Assembly (NCBI GenBank): GCA_016712625.1
Contig: JADJQQ010000001.1
Coordinates: 434,001 to 498,000, forward strand
Direction of reading: 5' to 3'
DNA from: Candidatus Competibacteraceae bacterium
GTDB taxonomy: Bacteria > Pseudomonadota > Gammaproteobacteria > Competibacterales > Competibacteraceae
DNA: 64,000 nt
The notes under the pieces were generated by a model. The model saw nothing but the letters and a program-made list of their open reading frames with translations, was not told the DNA's origin and made no database searches. A program made the translations under genes and the position numbers. Below are positions 44,517-54,115 of the stretch, one piece after another; the first letter of the stretch is position 1, and each line of letters begins with the position of its first letter.

Positions 44517-44929
44517 TGTTCTAATAGTTCAGTCGATAGCTCGCCCCGAGCGATGATTGGATCACAAACCAACTTGAAGGGATAACCACGGGCAATCCGT
44601 TCGATGCTACCCAAAGCGCCGGTTCCATCATTACCAGCGCTGATAAAAATTGCATAAGGCAATCCGCTGATCTTGCCTTGAGCCGGATAGTAGGTGCGAT
44701 CCAAAAAATTCTTCATGGCGCCGGACATGTAGCCGAAATTTTCCGGCGTCCCCAGCAACAGGCCATGCGCCCACAGCAGATCGCTTAGTTCAGCGCGCAA
44801 GGCCATTTTCAGACGGGTTTCAACATCTGACACCCGCCGCGCGCCACGCAACGCCGCTCTGGCCATCGTTCGGGTGTGTCCCGTCTGGGAATGATAGACG
44901 ATTAGCAGGTGTTTGCCTGGATCGATCAT
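44462..44929 (-). CDS. Flavodoxin/NAD(P)H reductase-like protein
   Basis: A 155-residue FMN-binding flavodoxin-like protein, starting at the ATG at 44929 (MIDPGKHLLIVYHSQTGHTRTMARAALRGA). The FMN phosphate loop SQTGHTRTM is clear, as is GLLLGTPENFGYMSGAMKNFLDRTY, which is WrbA-like. ISAGNDGTGALGSIERIARGY follows. It is a probable quinone or FMN reductase, with no assigned partner. The 3' end overlaps mtgA. Confidence 0.85.
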   Translation of the reverse strand: MIDPGKHLLIVYHSQTGHTRTMARAALRGARRVSDVETRLKMALRAELSDLLWAHGLLLGTPENFGYMSGAMKNFLDRTYYPAQGKISGLPYAIFISAGNDGTGALGSIERIARGYPFKLVCDPIIARGELSTELLEQCEELGETMASGVAWGIF

Positions 44930-44983
44930 GACGGGGTTTGAAGGATCATGCGCCAAATCACGGCGAGCCTCGCTGGCGCGCCA

Positions 44984-45622
44984 TCAGGCGCTCTGCCCTA
45001 AACCGGGCGATTTACACCAGGCCATCGCTTGTTCCAGGCGATCATTACCCCAGAACAGTTCTCGATCAACCAGGAAGCTGGGCGCACCGAATATTCCCCT
45101 TACCATGGCTTGTTCCGTTTGCGACCGTAGCGCATCCTTATTGGCGGACTCCAGCGCGTGTTCGATGTGCGCCAGGCCTGGTTGGCCCACCCGCTCAAGG
45201 CAAGCTTCGATAACTTCCGATCTGGCAATATCCAGATCTTCGGCGAAATTGGCCTGAAATACCTGCCGCACGAATTCAGGCAACCAAGATTCCGCCGCGA
45301 AGACGCAAGCGACCCGCGCCGCCAGCACGCTATGGCGGGGGAAAATCGAGGGCCGCCGTAACGGAAGATCCAAGCTTGCGCAGATCCGTTCCAGATCGCG
45401 CCACATATAGCGACCCTGTGCCGGATAAAGATTAAACGGCGAATCGCGCCAGCCTTGCCGCTGAAAAATTGGCCCCAGCAGGAACGGCCGCCAGAGGACG
45501 GCAATTCCTTCGCGATGCGCCATTGCCTCGATTCGCATGGCCGCCGGATAGCTATAGGTGCTGGCGAATTCAAACCAGAATTCAAGCGCGGGCCTCAAGG
45601 GGCCTTCGATTGTATCGTCCAT
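44984..45622 (-). CDS. 2-hydroxychromene-2-carboxylate isomerase/DsbA-family protein
   Basis: A 212-residue DsbA-fold protein of the HCCA isomerase (kappa-class GST-like) type. Motifs: EFWFEFASTYSYPAAMRIEAMA, LLGPIFQRQGWRDSPFN, GIFGAPSFLVDRELFWGNDRLEQAM. The thioredoxin CxxC is replaced by SxxS-like (STYSY), as in this family. Start at 45622 (MDDTIEGPLRPALEFWF) or a GTG at 45643; neither has a clear ribosome site. The true substrate is unknown, and naphthalene degradation should not be inferred. Confidence 0.88.
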   Translation of the reverse strand: MDDTIEGPLRPALEFWFEFASTYSYPAAMRIEAMAHREGIAVLWRPFLLGPIFQRQGWRDSPFNLYPAQGRYMWRDLERICASLDLPLRRPSIFPRHSVLAARVACVFAAESWLPEFVRQVFQANFAEDLDIARSEVIEACLERVGQPGLAHIEHALESANKDALRSQTEQAMVRGIFGAPSFLVDRELFWGNDRLEQAMAWCKSPGLGQSA

Positions 45623-45781
45623 CGGATTCAGTGCAAAAAACACCAGTCAAAATTTTTGTAAGTGGCGAGAGGTAGCGATCCAGAACCCGCTTTTCAGAGA
45701 TTCACTTGCCGCATCAAGGGATTTCCGCTATGGTTGCGAGTCCTTTTTTAAGAACCCTGAGATTACGACCAGCGAGAGATT

Positions 45782-46000
45782 ATGTCCAAAGAAGACCATA
45801 TCGAAATGGAAGGTACGGTGGTTGATACCCTGCCCAATACCATGTTCAGAGTACAACTGGAAAACGGCCATATCGTCACGGCGCACATCTCCGGCCGGAT
45901 GCGTAAGCATTACATCCGCATCCTAACCGGCGACAAGGTGAAAGTGGAGCTGACACCCTATGATTTAAGTAAAGGCCGCATCGTCTATCGAGGCCGTTGA
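45782..46000 (+). CDS. infA: Translation initiation factor IF-1
   Basis: 72 residues, the exact usual length, MSKEDHIEMEGTVVDTLPNTMFRV to GRIVYRGR. An OB-fold that occupies the ribosomal A site during initiation. It is on the strand opposite clpA and convergent with it, whereas in E. coli the clpA-serW-infA region has a tRNA gene; none is visible here. Confidence 0.98.
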   Translation: MSKEDHIEMEGTVVDTLPNTMFRVQLENGHIVTAHISGRMRKHYIRILTGDKVKVELTPYDLSKGRIVYRGR

Positions 46001-46042
46001 ATGCGCCGTCGCACGCCTTTCTCCGCTCAGCCCAGATAAACA

Positions 46043-46066
46043 GCAACCTACTCCCCCACAGGTTGC
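46043..46066. terminator. Hairpin between convergent infA and clpA
   Basis: A 7-bp stem GCAACCT/AGGTTGC with a 10-nt loop. Read leftward (clpA direction) it is followed by TGTTTATC, a weak T tract. Probably a shared terminator. Confidence 0.45.
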
Positions 46067-46088
46067 CGATTATCCTCGTGCTTGCGCT

Positions 46089-48338
46089 TTACGGCACGGC
46101 CTCTTCCTCGGCAATTTCCACTTGCAAATCACCATCCCGCACGGTGACGGTGACATGGCCACCGTTGATCAGCCGGCCGAATAGCAACTCCTCGGCCAGT
46201 CGGCGCTTGATATTTTCCTGGATGATCCGCGCCATCGGCCGCGCGCCCATCTTGGCATCGTAGCCGCGCTCAGCCAACCAAGCCCGCCCTTCCCGATCCA
46301 CCTCCACGGTGACTTTCTTCGGTTCCAATTGTGCTTCCAGCTCGATCAGGAACTTGTCCACCACCTGAGCGATAATGTTCGAGGTCAAGCCCTTGAATTG
46401 GACGATGGCATCCAGCCGGTTGCGGAACTCTGGCGAAAACAGCCGTTTGATGACTTCCAAGCCATCCGTGCTGTGGTCTTGCATCGTAAAACCAATAGAC
46501 GGCCGGTCCATCAACTCCGCCCCGGCATTGGTGGTCATCACCAAGATGACGTTACGGAAATCCGCCTTACGGCCGTTGTTGTCGGTCAAGGTGCCATGAT
46601 CCATCACCTGCAACAACAGGTTGAACACATCGGGATGCGCCTTTTCCACCTCATCCAGCAGTAAGACCGCGTGCGGATGCTTGAGAATGGCGTCAGTCAT
46701 CAAGCCGCCCTGATCAAACCCGACATAACCGGGCGGCGCGCCGATTAGCCGTGACACCGTGTGCCGCTCCATATATTCAGACATATCGAAACGAATCAGT
46801 TCGATACCCATGATTCGGGCCAGTTGGCGGGTGACCTCGGTTTTGCCCACCCCAGTCGGCCCGGCGAACAGGAAGGAGCCGATCGGCTTCTGCTCGTTAC
46901 CTAGGCCGGCGCGAGCCATCTTGATGGCGTTAGCTAACGTGTCGATGGCTTCATCCTGCCCGAACACCACCAGTTTCAGATCGCGTTCCAGATTGCGCAG
47001 TACATCCTTGTCCGACGACGAAACCGTCTTGGGCGGAATGCGAGCGATCTTGGCGATGATGGTTTCAACATCGGTGACGTTGATAACCTTCTTACGCTTG
47101 GCCACTGGCAACAGCCGCTGGCTAGCACCCGCCTCATCGATCACATCAATCGCCTTATCCGGCAAATGGCGATCATTGATGTAGCGCGCTGACAATTCCA
47201 CCGCGGCCCGCAACGCCTTATCCGCATACTTGACATCGTGGTGTTCCTCAAAGCGCGTCTTGAGGCCACGCAAAATCTGGTAGGTTTCCTCGACCGATGG
47301 CTCGGACACGTCGATTTTTTGGAAACGCCGCGCCAGCGCGCGATCTTTTTCGAAGATGCCGCGATATTCCTGATACGTCGTCGAACCGATACATTTCAGA
47401 TCGCCGGAAGCCAACATCGGCTTGATCAGGTTGGACGCATCCATCACCCCGCCCGACGCCGCGCCCGCGCCGATGATGGTGTGAATCTCGTCGATGAACA
47501 GCACCGCGTTGCGCTCCTTGCGCAATTGCGCCAGTACCGATTTCAGCCGTTTTTCAAAATCGCCGCGATATTTGGTGCCCGCCACCAGCGATCCCAAATC
47601 CAGCGCGTAAATCGTGGCGTTGGCCAACACCTCTGGCACCTCGCCATCCACGATCATCTTCGCCAATCCTTCCGCGATGGCGGTTTTGCCAACGCCAGCC
47701 TCACCGACGAACAGCGGATTGTTCTTGCGCCGCCGGCATAAGATCTGGATGGTGCGTTCGATCTCCTCGCGCCGGCCGATCAGGGGGTCGATCCGGCCCT
47801 GCCGCGCCAGTTCGTTGAGATTGGACGCGAAATTCTCCAGCGGCTTGGCATTCTGGTTTTCGGCGTTCTCCTCGTTTTGCGGCGGCGCGGCTTCTTGCTC
47901 GTCGGAAATTTTGGAAATGCCATGCGAAATGAAATTGACGACATCCAACCGGCTGATTTCCTGCTGTTTCAGCAAAAAGACCGCCTGCGATTCCTGCTCG
48001 CCGAAAATAGCCACCAAGACGTTGGCGCCAGTGACTTCCTTATTGCCGGACGACTGCACATGCAACACCGCGCGCTGCAACACGCGCTGGAATCCCAGCG
48101 TCGGTTGGGTCTCGCGCGGATCGTCCGCACTTAACACGGGGGTGTTATCCCGGATAAAAATTTGTAAATCGCGTTTCAGCTTGTCCAGATGAGCGCCACA
48201 GGCCCGCAACACCTCCGCGGCCGCCGGATTATCTAGCAGCGCAAGGAGCAAGTGTTCCACAGTCATGAACTCGTGACGCCGATCTCGTGCCTCGCGGAAA
48301 GCAAGATTAATGGAGAATTCCAAGTCCTTGCTTAGCAT
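46089..48338 (-). CDS. clpA: ATP-dependent Clp protease ATP-binding subunit ClpA
   Basis: AAA+ unfoldase of 749 residues that delivers substrates to ClpP. Start at 48338 (MLSKDLEFSINLAFREARDRRHEFMTVEHLLLALL), with GAGGT upstream. Clp N-domain, then two ATPase domains: Walker A GEAGVGKTAIAEGLA and GPTGVGKTEVTRQLA, Walker B VLFIDEIHTI and LLLDEVEKAHPDV. A ClpA-type acidic linker (EENAENQNAKPLENF) precedes domain 1. clpS lies 35 bp upstream on the same strand. Confidence 0.97.
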   Translation of the reverse strand: MLSKDLEFSINLAFREARDRRHEFMTVEHLLLALLDNPAAAEVLRACGAHLDKLKRDLQIFIRDNTPVLSADDPRETQPTLGFQRVLQRAVLHVQSSGNKEVTGANVLVAIFGEQESQAVFLLKQQEISRLDVVNFISHGISKISDEQEAAPPQNEENAENQNAKPLENFASNLNELARQGRIDPLIGRREEIERTIQILCRRRKNNPLFVGEAGVGKTAIAEGLAKMIVDGEVPEVLANATIYALDLGSLVAGTKYRGDFEKRLKSVLAQLRKERNAVLFIDEIHTIIGAGAASGGVMDASNLIKPMLASGDLKCIGSTTYQEYRGIFEKDRALARRFQKIDVSEPSVEETYQILRGLKTRFEEHHDVKYADKALRAAVELSARYINDRHLPDKAIDVIDEAGASQRLLPVAKRKKVINVTDVETIIAKIARIPPKTVSSSDKDVLRNLERDLKLVVFGQDEAIDTLANAIKMARAGLGNEQKPIGSFLFAGPTGVGKTEVTRQLARIMGIELIRFDMSEYMERHTVSRLIGAPPGYVGFDQGGLMTDAILKHPHAVLLLDEVEKAHPDVFNLLLQVMDHGTLTDNNGRKADFRNVILVMTTNAGAELMDRPSIGFTMQDHSTDGLEVIKRLFSPEFRNRLDAIVQFKGLTSNIIAQVVDKFLIELEAQLEPKKVTVEVDREGRAWLAERGYDAKMGARPMARIIQENIKRRLAEELLFGRLINGGHVTVTVRDGDLQVEIAEEEAVP

Positions 48339-48373
48339 AACTAAACCTCGAATCGCGCTGGGGTGGTGTTCAA

Positions 48374-48700
48374 TTAAGCCTCTTCCATGGTACATAGCAA
48401 CGGGTGCTGGTGGCGGCGGGAGAATTCGCTCACCTGCGCCACTTTGGTTTCCGCAATCTCATGAGTATAGACCCCGCACACTCCGCGGCCACGGGTGTGA
48501 ACATGCAACATGACTTGAGTCGCTTTTTCCCGGTTCATCCCGAAAAAATCCTCCAAGATTCGTACCACAAAATCCATCGGCGTGTAGTCATCGTTCAGCA
48601 GCACCACTTTGAAAAGCGGCGGCTGCTTGAGCTGAGGCTTCGCGGGTTCGACGACGAGACCGCGTTCTTGATCGGAAGACGATGCCTTTTCCTTGCTCAT
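48374..48700 (-). CDS. clpS: ATP-dependent Clp protease adaptor ClpS
   Basis: Small adaptor presenting N-degron substrates to ClpA; 108 residues from the ATG at 48700 (MSKEKASSSDQERGLVVEP). Core: KVVLLNDDYTPMDFVVRILEDFFGMNREKATQVMLHVHTRGRGVCGVYTHEIAETK, with the N-degron pocket residues NDDYTPMDFV and H in HVH. An upstream in-frame extension (23 codons) lacks homology. First gene of a clpS-clpA operon. Confidence 0.97.
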   Translation of the reverse strand: MSKEKASSSDQERGLVVEPAKPQLKQPPLFKVVLLNDDYTPMDFVVRILEDFFGMNREKATQVMLHVHTRGRGVCGVYTHEIAETKVAQVSEFSRRHQHPLLCTMEEA

Positions 48701-48989
48701 GGCCTTAGCGTTGCTGGGACTAACAAGAATAGATATGGGGGTCTTTAGCGGCGACACAAGGTACGCCATTCCGTTGGTTGTTATGGACTAATAGTTAGAT
48801 GATACGCGGCCTGCAAGTTTCCTCAAGAGTCGCCAGTTTACAAAAGTTCTATACTGGCTCTCGGAAAGCTCGCGCCGGCCCGTGGGCGGCCAACTAACGC
48901 GCGATCATCTGCTTGATATCTTTCCTCAGCTTCACCGCAAGCCGTCGAGGCGATGCACTTGCGGCGGAGATCAGTCCTCGTGCGCCATT

Positions 48990-49400
48990 TTATCTTGAAG
49001 GGGCCTCAATCCTCACGCGCACGATTCCGCTTTCCATCATGCTTAGTCGGCGCGCGGCGGCGCGAGAAAGATCAATAGCGCAATTTCCGGCATGAGGTCC
49101 ACGATCATTGATCGTCACCCGAACAGTTTTTTTGTTTTCGAGGTTAGTAATTCTGACCTTCGTTCCAAAGGGTAAACTCTGATGGGCGGCGGTGAGTTGA
49201 TTTTGGTTAAATCGTTCGCCGCTCGCGGTTATTCTGCCGTGTAACCTTGGCCCATACCAACACGCATTACCCACTTGCTCGTAGGCGCTCGCGGTTACCG
49301 GCGCGCCACCGAGTAGCGCCGCAAGCCCCAGGGCCCCGAATCGCAAAATACGAGCAATACGTTTGTTCGCGACTGGAAGATTGATGTGGCATACAGTCAT
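48990..49400 (-). CDS. RlpA-like double-psi beta-barrel protein
   Basis: A 136-residue exported protein. From the ATG at 49400, MTVCHINLPVANKRIARILRFGALGLAALLGGAPVTASA is a signal peptide with a basic n-region. The mature part is the RlpA DPBB domain: CWYGPRLHGRITASGERFNQNQLTAAHQSLPFGTKVRITNLENKKTVRVTINDRGPH. The catalytic Asp-Arg-Gly is present. It lacks a lipobox cysteine at the expected site and the C-terminal SPOR domain, so it is a minimal form of the septal lytic transglycosylase. Confidence 0.9.
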   Translation of the reverse strand: MTVCHINLPVANKRIARILRFGALGLAALLGGAPVTASAYEQVGNACWYGPRLHGRITASGERFNQNQLTAAHQSLPFGTKVRITNLENKKTVRVTINDRGPHAGNCAIDLSRAAARRLSMMESGIVRVRIEAPSR

Positions 49401-49468
49401 GATCCCAACTCCAAGTGATTTATAGGGGATGTCTCTGATTAGGAAACAGAGATTCATCTGAAACCACT

Positions 49469-51016
49469 CTACTGGAAAATTTTTTCGAAAATACCGGCGG
49501 CTTGATCGTAGGTGGCGGTGTCCTCGCCCTGCGCGGTGACGGTCTGTTTGACCTTCGCCAGTTCTTCGGGAATCAGTGCGCGCACCAGTTCAGCCGTGAC
49601 CTTGCGACCATCATCCAGCATCCCCTTGGGACTCACCACCCACTGCCAGACCTGCGAGCGGGAAATCTCGGCGGTGGCGGCATCCTCCATCAGGTTATGA
49701 ATCGGCACGCAGCCATTGCCCGCCAGCCAGGAACCGAGATAGTGAATGCCGACGTTGATATTGTTGCGCAGGCCAACTTCAGTGATCGGAGTTTCGGGAT
49801 TGAAATTCAGAAAATCCTTGGCGGTGAAGACCTCATCGCGCTGCTTTTCCCATTGATTGGGCTTATCGCCCAGCACCTTGACGAATTCCTCGTGGGCGAT
49901 GGGCACCAAACCCGGATGGGCCACCCAGCCGCCGTCGAAACCGTCTTTAGCATCGCGGGTCTTGTCGTGACGGATACCGGCCAACGCTTTTTCATTGGCT
50001 TCCGGATCATTCTTGATGGGAATCAACGCTGACATACCGCCCATCGCGGGCGCGCCGCGCTTGTGGCAAATCTTGACCAGTTGCAGCGCGTAGGAGCGCA
50101 TGAACGGCACCTCCATGGTGATCGCGCCGCGATTAGCCAGACAAAAATCCTTATTTTTCTTGAACTTCTTGATGCAACTGAAGATGTAATCCCACCGGCC
50201 GGCATTGAGACCGGCACTGTGCTCGCGCAATTCGTACAGGATTTCTTCCATCTCGAAGGTGGCAAGAACCGTTTCGATCAGCACGGTGGCTTTGATGGTG
50301 CCGCGCGGAATGCCGAGTTCGTCCTGCGCCATACAGAAAATCTCGTTCCACAGCCGCGCTTCCAGATGGCTCTCCATGTTCGGCAGATAGAAGAACGGCC
50401 CCGCGCCACGGGCGATCTGCTCCTTGGCGTTGTGGAACAACACCAAGCCAAAATCGAAAATGCCGCCGGAAACGCGCTGACCGTCTACTAGCACATGTTT
50501 CTCATCCAAATGCCAGCCGCGCGGCCGGATTTGCAAGGTGGCAACGGTCTCATTGAGTTTGTATTCCTTGCCCGCTTCGTTCACGTAGCTGATGTTGCGG
50601 CGGATGGCGTCTTTCAGATTCACCTGACCCTGAATCTGGTTGAACCAGTTGGGGCTGTTGGAATCCTCGAAATCAGTCATGTACGAATCAGCGCCGGAGT
50701 TATAGGCGTTGATAATCATCTTGGCTTCAACTGGGCCGGTGATCTCAGTGCGGCGGCGCTCCAGCGCTTTCGGCAGCGGCGCGATTTTCCAGTCGCCTTC
50801 ACGGATAGTCTTCGTTTCTGGCAGGAAATCCGGCATTTCACCAGCATCAATGCGCGCCTGACGCTCAACGCGCTTTTTCAGCAATTCCTGGCGGCGCGGC
50901 TCGAAGGCCCGGTGCAGTTTCGCCACCAGCGCCAAGGCATCATGAGTAAGAATCTCATCAAAACGAGGATGAAGGGGGGCGTTGACTTGCACGCCAGCAG
51001 GCAAATTGAGGCTCAC
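49469..51016 (-). CDS. aceB: Malate synthase A
   Basis: Second glyoxylate-shunt enzyme: glyoxylate plus acetyl-CoA to malate. 515 residues from a GTG at 51016 (VSLNLPAGVQVNAPLHPRFDEIL), which has AAAGGAG six bases upstream; the ten codons further upstream are not conserved. Malate synthase A features: MTDFEDSNSPNW, RPRGWHLDEKHVLVDG, ETVLATFEMEEILYELREH, GGMSALIPIKNDP. It lies downstream of aceA on the same strand, but a terminator separates them. Confidence 0.96.
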   Translation of the reverse strand: MSLNLPAGVQVNAPLHPRFDEILTHDALALVAKLHRAFEPRRQELLKKRVERQARIDAGEMPDFLPETKTIREGDWKIAPLPKALERRRTEITGPVEAKMIINAYNSGADSYMTDFEDSNSPNWFNQIQGQVNLKDAIRRNISYVNEAGKEYKLNETVATLQIRPRGWHLDEKHVLVDGQRVSGGIFDFGLVLFHNAKEQIARGAGPFFYLPNMESHLEARLWNEIFCMAQDELGIPRGTIKATVLIETVLATFEMEEILYELREHSAGLNAGRWDYIFSCIKKFKKNKDFCLANRGAITMEVPFMRSYALQLVKICHKRGAPAMGGMSALIPIKNDPEANEKALAGIRHDKTRDAKDGFDGGWVAHPGLVPIAHEEFVKVLGDKPNQWEKQRDEVFTAKDFLNFNPETPITEVGLRNNINVGIHYLGSWLAGNGCVPIHNLMEDAATAEISRSQVWQWVVSPKGMLDDGRKVTAELVRALIPEELAKVKQTVTAQGEDTATYDQAAGIFEKIFQ

Positions 51017-51080
51017 GGTGGCTCCTTTAGCAAAATTCGTTCGCAAATGGTGGGAATTATTTTAACGGGTTCCAATGGCA

Positions 51081-51105
51081 AAAACCCGGAGGGATTCTCC
51101 GGGTT
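51081..51105 (-). terminator. Intrinsic terminator after aceA
   Basis: Perfect 9-bp stem AACCCGGAG/CTCCGGGTT with a 5-nt loop. Read leftward it runs into TTTTTGCC. It lies 107 bp beyond the aceA stop and 65 bp before aceB, so aceB needs read-through or its own promoter. Confidence 0.85.
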
Positions 51106-51211
51106 CGCGGCAATGCGCCCTATCGCCTGCCCAGGCTATCGACCGGGCGATAGGTATTGAAGTTTAGTGGAATTGTTCTTCCTCGGTTGAACCCGTCAGC
51201 GCGGTCACGGA

Positions 51212-52456
51212 TTAAACGCCACCCTGAATGATGGTGGTCACATCGTCGAAATAGCCGGTGCCGACTTCCTGCTGATGGCTGACGAAGGTATAACCCCGGT
51301 CGCGGGCGGCAAATTCGGGTTCCTGGACCTTTTCGACATAGGCTGTCATGCCGCGCTTCACATAATCCTGAGACAGATCAAACATGTTGTACCACATGTT
51401 GTGAATGCCGGCCAAGGTGATGAACTGATACTTGTAGCCCATTGCACCCAGCTCACGCTGGAACTTGGCGATGGTGGCGTCATCCAGATTCTTCTTCCAG
51501 TTGAACGACGGCGAACAATTGTAGGCCAACATCTTGCCCGGATTCTGGGCTTGAATGGCTTCGGCGAATTTCCTGGCGAAGTTCAGATCGGGCGTACCGG
51601 TCTCGCACCACACCATATCGGCATACGGCGCATAGGCCAGACCGCGCGAAATGGCCTGCTCCAACCCTTTCTTGGTCTTATAGAAACCTTCGACCGTCCG
51701 GTCGCCAGTCAGAAACGGCTTGTCGTTGTCGTCGCAATCGCCAGTCAGCAGATCGGCCGCTTCGGCGTCAGTACGCGCCAACAGAATGGTTGGCACGCCG
51801 TAAACGTCGGCCGCCAGGCGGGCGGCGATCAGCTTCTGCACCGCTTCCTGGCTTGGCACCAGCACCTTGCCGCCCATGTGGCCGCATTTCTTGACCGAGG
51901 CCAGCTGATCCTCAAAATGGACGCCCGCCGCACCAGCGCGAATCATCCGCTTCATCAACTCATGCGCGTTCAGTACGCCGCCAAAACCGGCTTCGGCGTC
52001 ACCGACGATGGGCAGGAAATAGTCGACAAAATCTTTATGGCCCGGCCCGATCCCACGCGCGCACTGAATTTCGTCGGCTCGCTTGAAGGTGTTGTTGATG
52101 CGCTCGACCACGACCGGTACCGAATCCACCGGATACAGCGACTGGTCGGGATACATCGACATGTAGGTGTTATTGTCGGCGGCAACCTGCCAGCCGGACA
52201 GGTAAATCGCCTTGACGCCGGCCTTGGCTTGTTGCATCGCCTGGCCGCCGGTTAGCGCGCCCAGGCAGTTGACATAGGGCGTGGTGGTGACCAGTTCCCA
52301 CAGCTTCTCCGCACCCCGCTGCGCGAAGCTATATTCGACCGGCAGGTTGCCGCGCAGGCGCACGACATCTTCAGCGGTGTAGCCGCGCTTGATGCCTTTC
52401 CAGCGGGGGTTCTCGGCCCAGTCTTTTTTCAGTTGTTCAACGCTTAGAAATGACAT
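51212..52456 (-). CDS. aceA: Isocitrate lyase
   Basis: Splits isocitrate to glyoxylate and succinate; 414 residues, short type I. Start at 52456 (MSFLSVEQLKKDWAENPRWKGI) with AGAGGAT upstream. The catalytic loop KKCGHMGGKVLVPSQEA is intact. Others: TYMSMYPDQSLYPVDSVP, NCSPSFNWKKNLDD. With malate synthase it supports growth on acetate and acyl-CoA-derived carbon, which fits leucine catabolism and polyhydroxyalkanoate turnover in this genome. Confidence 0.97.
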   Translation of the reverse strand: MSFLSVEQLKKDWAENPRWKGIKRGYTAEDVVRLRGNLPVEYSFAQRGAEKLWELVTTTPYVNCLGALTGGQAMQQAKAGVKAIYLSGWQVAADNNTYMSMYPDQSLYPVDSVPVVVERINNTFKRADEIQCARGIGPGHKDFVDYFLPIVGDAEAGFGGVLNAHELMKRMIRAGAAGVHFEDQLASVKKCGHMGGKVLVPSQEAVQKLIAARLAADVYGVPTILLARTDAEAADLLTGDCDDNDKPFLTGDRTVEGFYKTKKGLEQAISRGLAYAPYADMVWCETGTPDLNFARKFAEAIQAQNPGKMLAYNCSPSFNWKKNLDDATIAKFQRELGAMGYKYQFITLAGIHNMWYNMFDLSQDYVKRGMTAYVEKVQEPEFAARDRGYTFVSHQQEVGTGYFDDVTTIIQGGV

Positions 52457-52668
52457 TTTAATTATCCTCTTGGGGGTTTGGGATTGGCGCTCAAAACCTG
52501 TTCATACTATGATCGAAACCCCCGAATTATTTTGATGGCAACTTGAGGGTGTATCGAGAAATTGTGGTTATTCTAATGTGGCTATGCAGCATTTTACAAG
52601 TTTATTAAGAACGCTCGCGCCACCGTATCGCACAGTCCTGTTTTTCCAAGCTGACAGGAAACCTCACA

Positions 52669-53626
52669 ATGACAAAAAAATGACACTCCTGATTTGATCG
52701 CCGATATTGGCGGCACCAACGCTCGTTTTGCTCTTGCCAAGGCTGACGGCCAAATCAGCGATGAGTGTATTTTGAGCGGCGCTGACTATCCCGATTTGAT
52801 CCAGGCCGCCACCGCCTATTTGCGCGATATTCCAAGCCCCCGGCCGCGCCGCGTCGCCGTGGCGGTGGCCACACCCATCACCGGTGACTGGATTCAATTC
52901 ACCAACAGTCCCTGGTCATTTTCGACGGAGGCTGCCCGTCAGGCGTTGGGCTTGGAACAACTGCTGATTATCAATGATTTCACCGCGCTGGCGCTGGCGC
53001 TGCCGCTGCTCGAAGCCGACGAACGACGAGCAATCGGGGGCGGCGCGCCGGTCAAGCAAGCCCCCATCGCCTTATTGGGGGCGGGTACTGGCTTGGGAGT
53101 ATCGGGATTGGTCTGGTCGGGAAAGCATTGGATTCCGCTGCAAGCCGAAGGCGGTCATGTCACTTTTTCCGCCCACGACGAGCGGGAATGGGCCGTTTCT
53201 CAAGTATTGCGGCAACGCTTCGGCCACGTCTCACCCGAACGCTTGTTATCCGGCCCTGGCTTGCTCAACCTTTACACTGCGCTGGCCGAAATCCAAGGCT
53301 GGCGGGCTGAAAATCTGACTCCAGCGGACATCACCGACCGCGCCACGACTGGCGCTTGCCCCCACTGCGTCGAGGTATTGGAACTGTTCTGCGGCGCGCT
53401 GGGCACGGCGGCGGGCAATTTAGCGATTACGCTCGGCGCGTTGGGCGGCGTTTACATCGGCGGCGGCATCGTGCCCCGACTGGGCCATTTTTTCGACCGC
53501 TCCCCATTCAGAAGCCGGTTTGAGACTAAGGGCCGGTTCAGCAATTATCTGGCGGCTATTCCGACGTGGATCATCACCGCCAGCAATCCGGCGTTTAGAG
53601 GGGTGGCGGCCGCCTTGGACCGCTGA
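52669..53626 (+). CDS. glk: Glucokinase (start region frameshifted as read)
   Basis: ATP-dependent glucose kinase of the proteobacterial Glk family. As read, the frame opens only at a TTG at 52694 (LIADIGGTNARFALAKADG), giving 310 residues. An ATG at 52669 with AGGA upstream reads MTK, then TGA because of a run of seven A at 52674-52680. With six A the frame becomes MTKNDTPDLIADIGGTN, a normal glucokinase start of 318 residues. Core motifs: LLIINDFTALALALP, LGAGTGLGVSGLVW, EGGHVTFSAHDE, GGVYIGGGIVPRLG. A sequencing error is most likely; slippage on A7 is a second option. Divergent from aceA. Confidence 0.92.
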
Positions 53627-53630
53627 TCGC

Positions 53631-53978
53631 TCAGGCTGTTGGATAGTCCGCCGCGTGCAATTCGTTCACCTTGGCGGCCATGATAAAGTCATTTTCATGC
53701 AATCCTTTGATCTTATGGGTGAAAAAGAGCACATTGGCATACCCCCAGCCAAATGTAATATCGGGGTGATGCCCTTCTTGTTCAGCAAGATCGCCCACTC
53801 GGTTGACGAAAGCCAGCGCGGCGACAAACGTCTTGAACTGAAACCGCCGCTCTAGCCGGGTACCGTTTTCCAGCAATTGCCAACCGGGCGCCTGCGCCAA
53901 CAACGCTTGGGCTTCGTTCAATGAAAGGGGAGGCATACCGCCCCGACAGGGCGTGCAGGCTTTCTGGGATAGAGTCAT
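53631..53978 (-). CDS. phhB: Pterin-4a-carbinolamine dehydratase
   Basis: A 115-residue PCD/DCoH-fold enzyme from the ATG at 53978 (MTLSQKACTPCRGGMPPL) with CGAGGT upstream. Catalytic core EQEGHHPDITFGWGYANVLFFTHKIKGLHENDFIMAAKVNEL is diagnostic. It regenerates the pterin after phenylalanine hydroxylation; no phhA is adjacent. PCD-like genes often stand alone and may serve molybdopterin or folate metabolism. Convergent with glk, only 4 bp apart. Confidence 0.95.
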   Translation of the reverse strand: MTLSQKACTPCRGGMPPLSLNEAQALLAQAPGWQLLENGTRLERRFQFKTFVAALAFVNRVGDLAEQEGHHPDITFGWGYANVLFFTHKIKGLHENDFIMAAKVNELHAADYPTA

Positions 53979-54115
53979 CGTAGACCTCGCTTCTAGCAGG
54001 GGCTGACACAGCACAACCACTGATTTAGATCGGAGAATCTTGGGAATATCCGCCAAACTAAACGCATTGACCTATACTGCCCTTAAAAAATAGTGAGCTG
54101 AATGGGAGAATTCTC

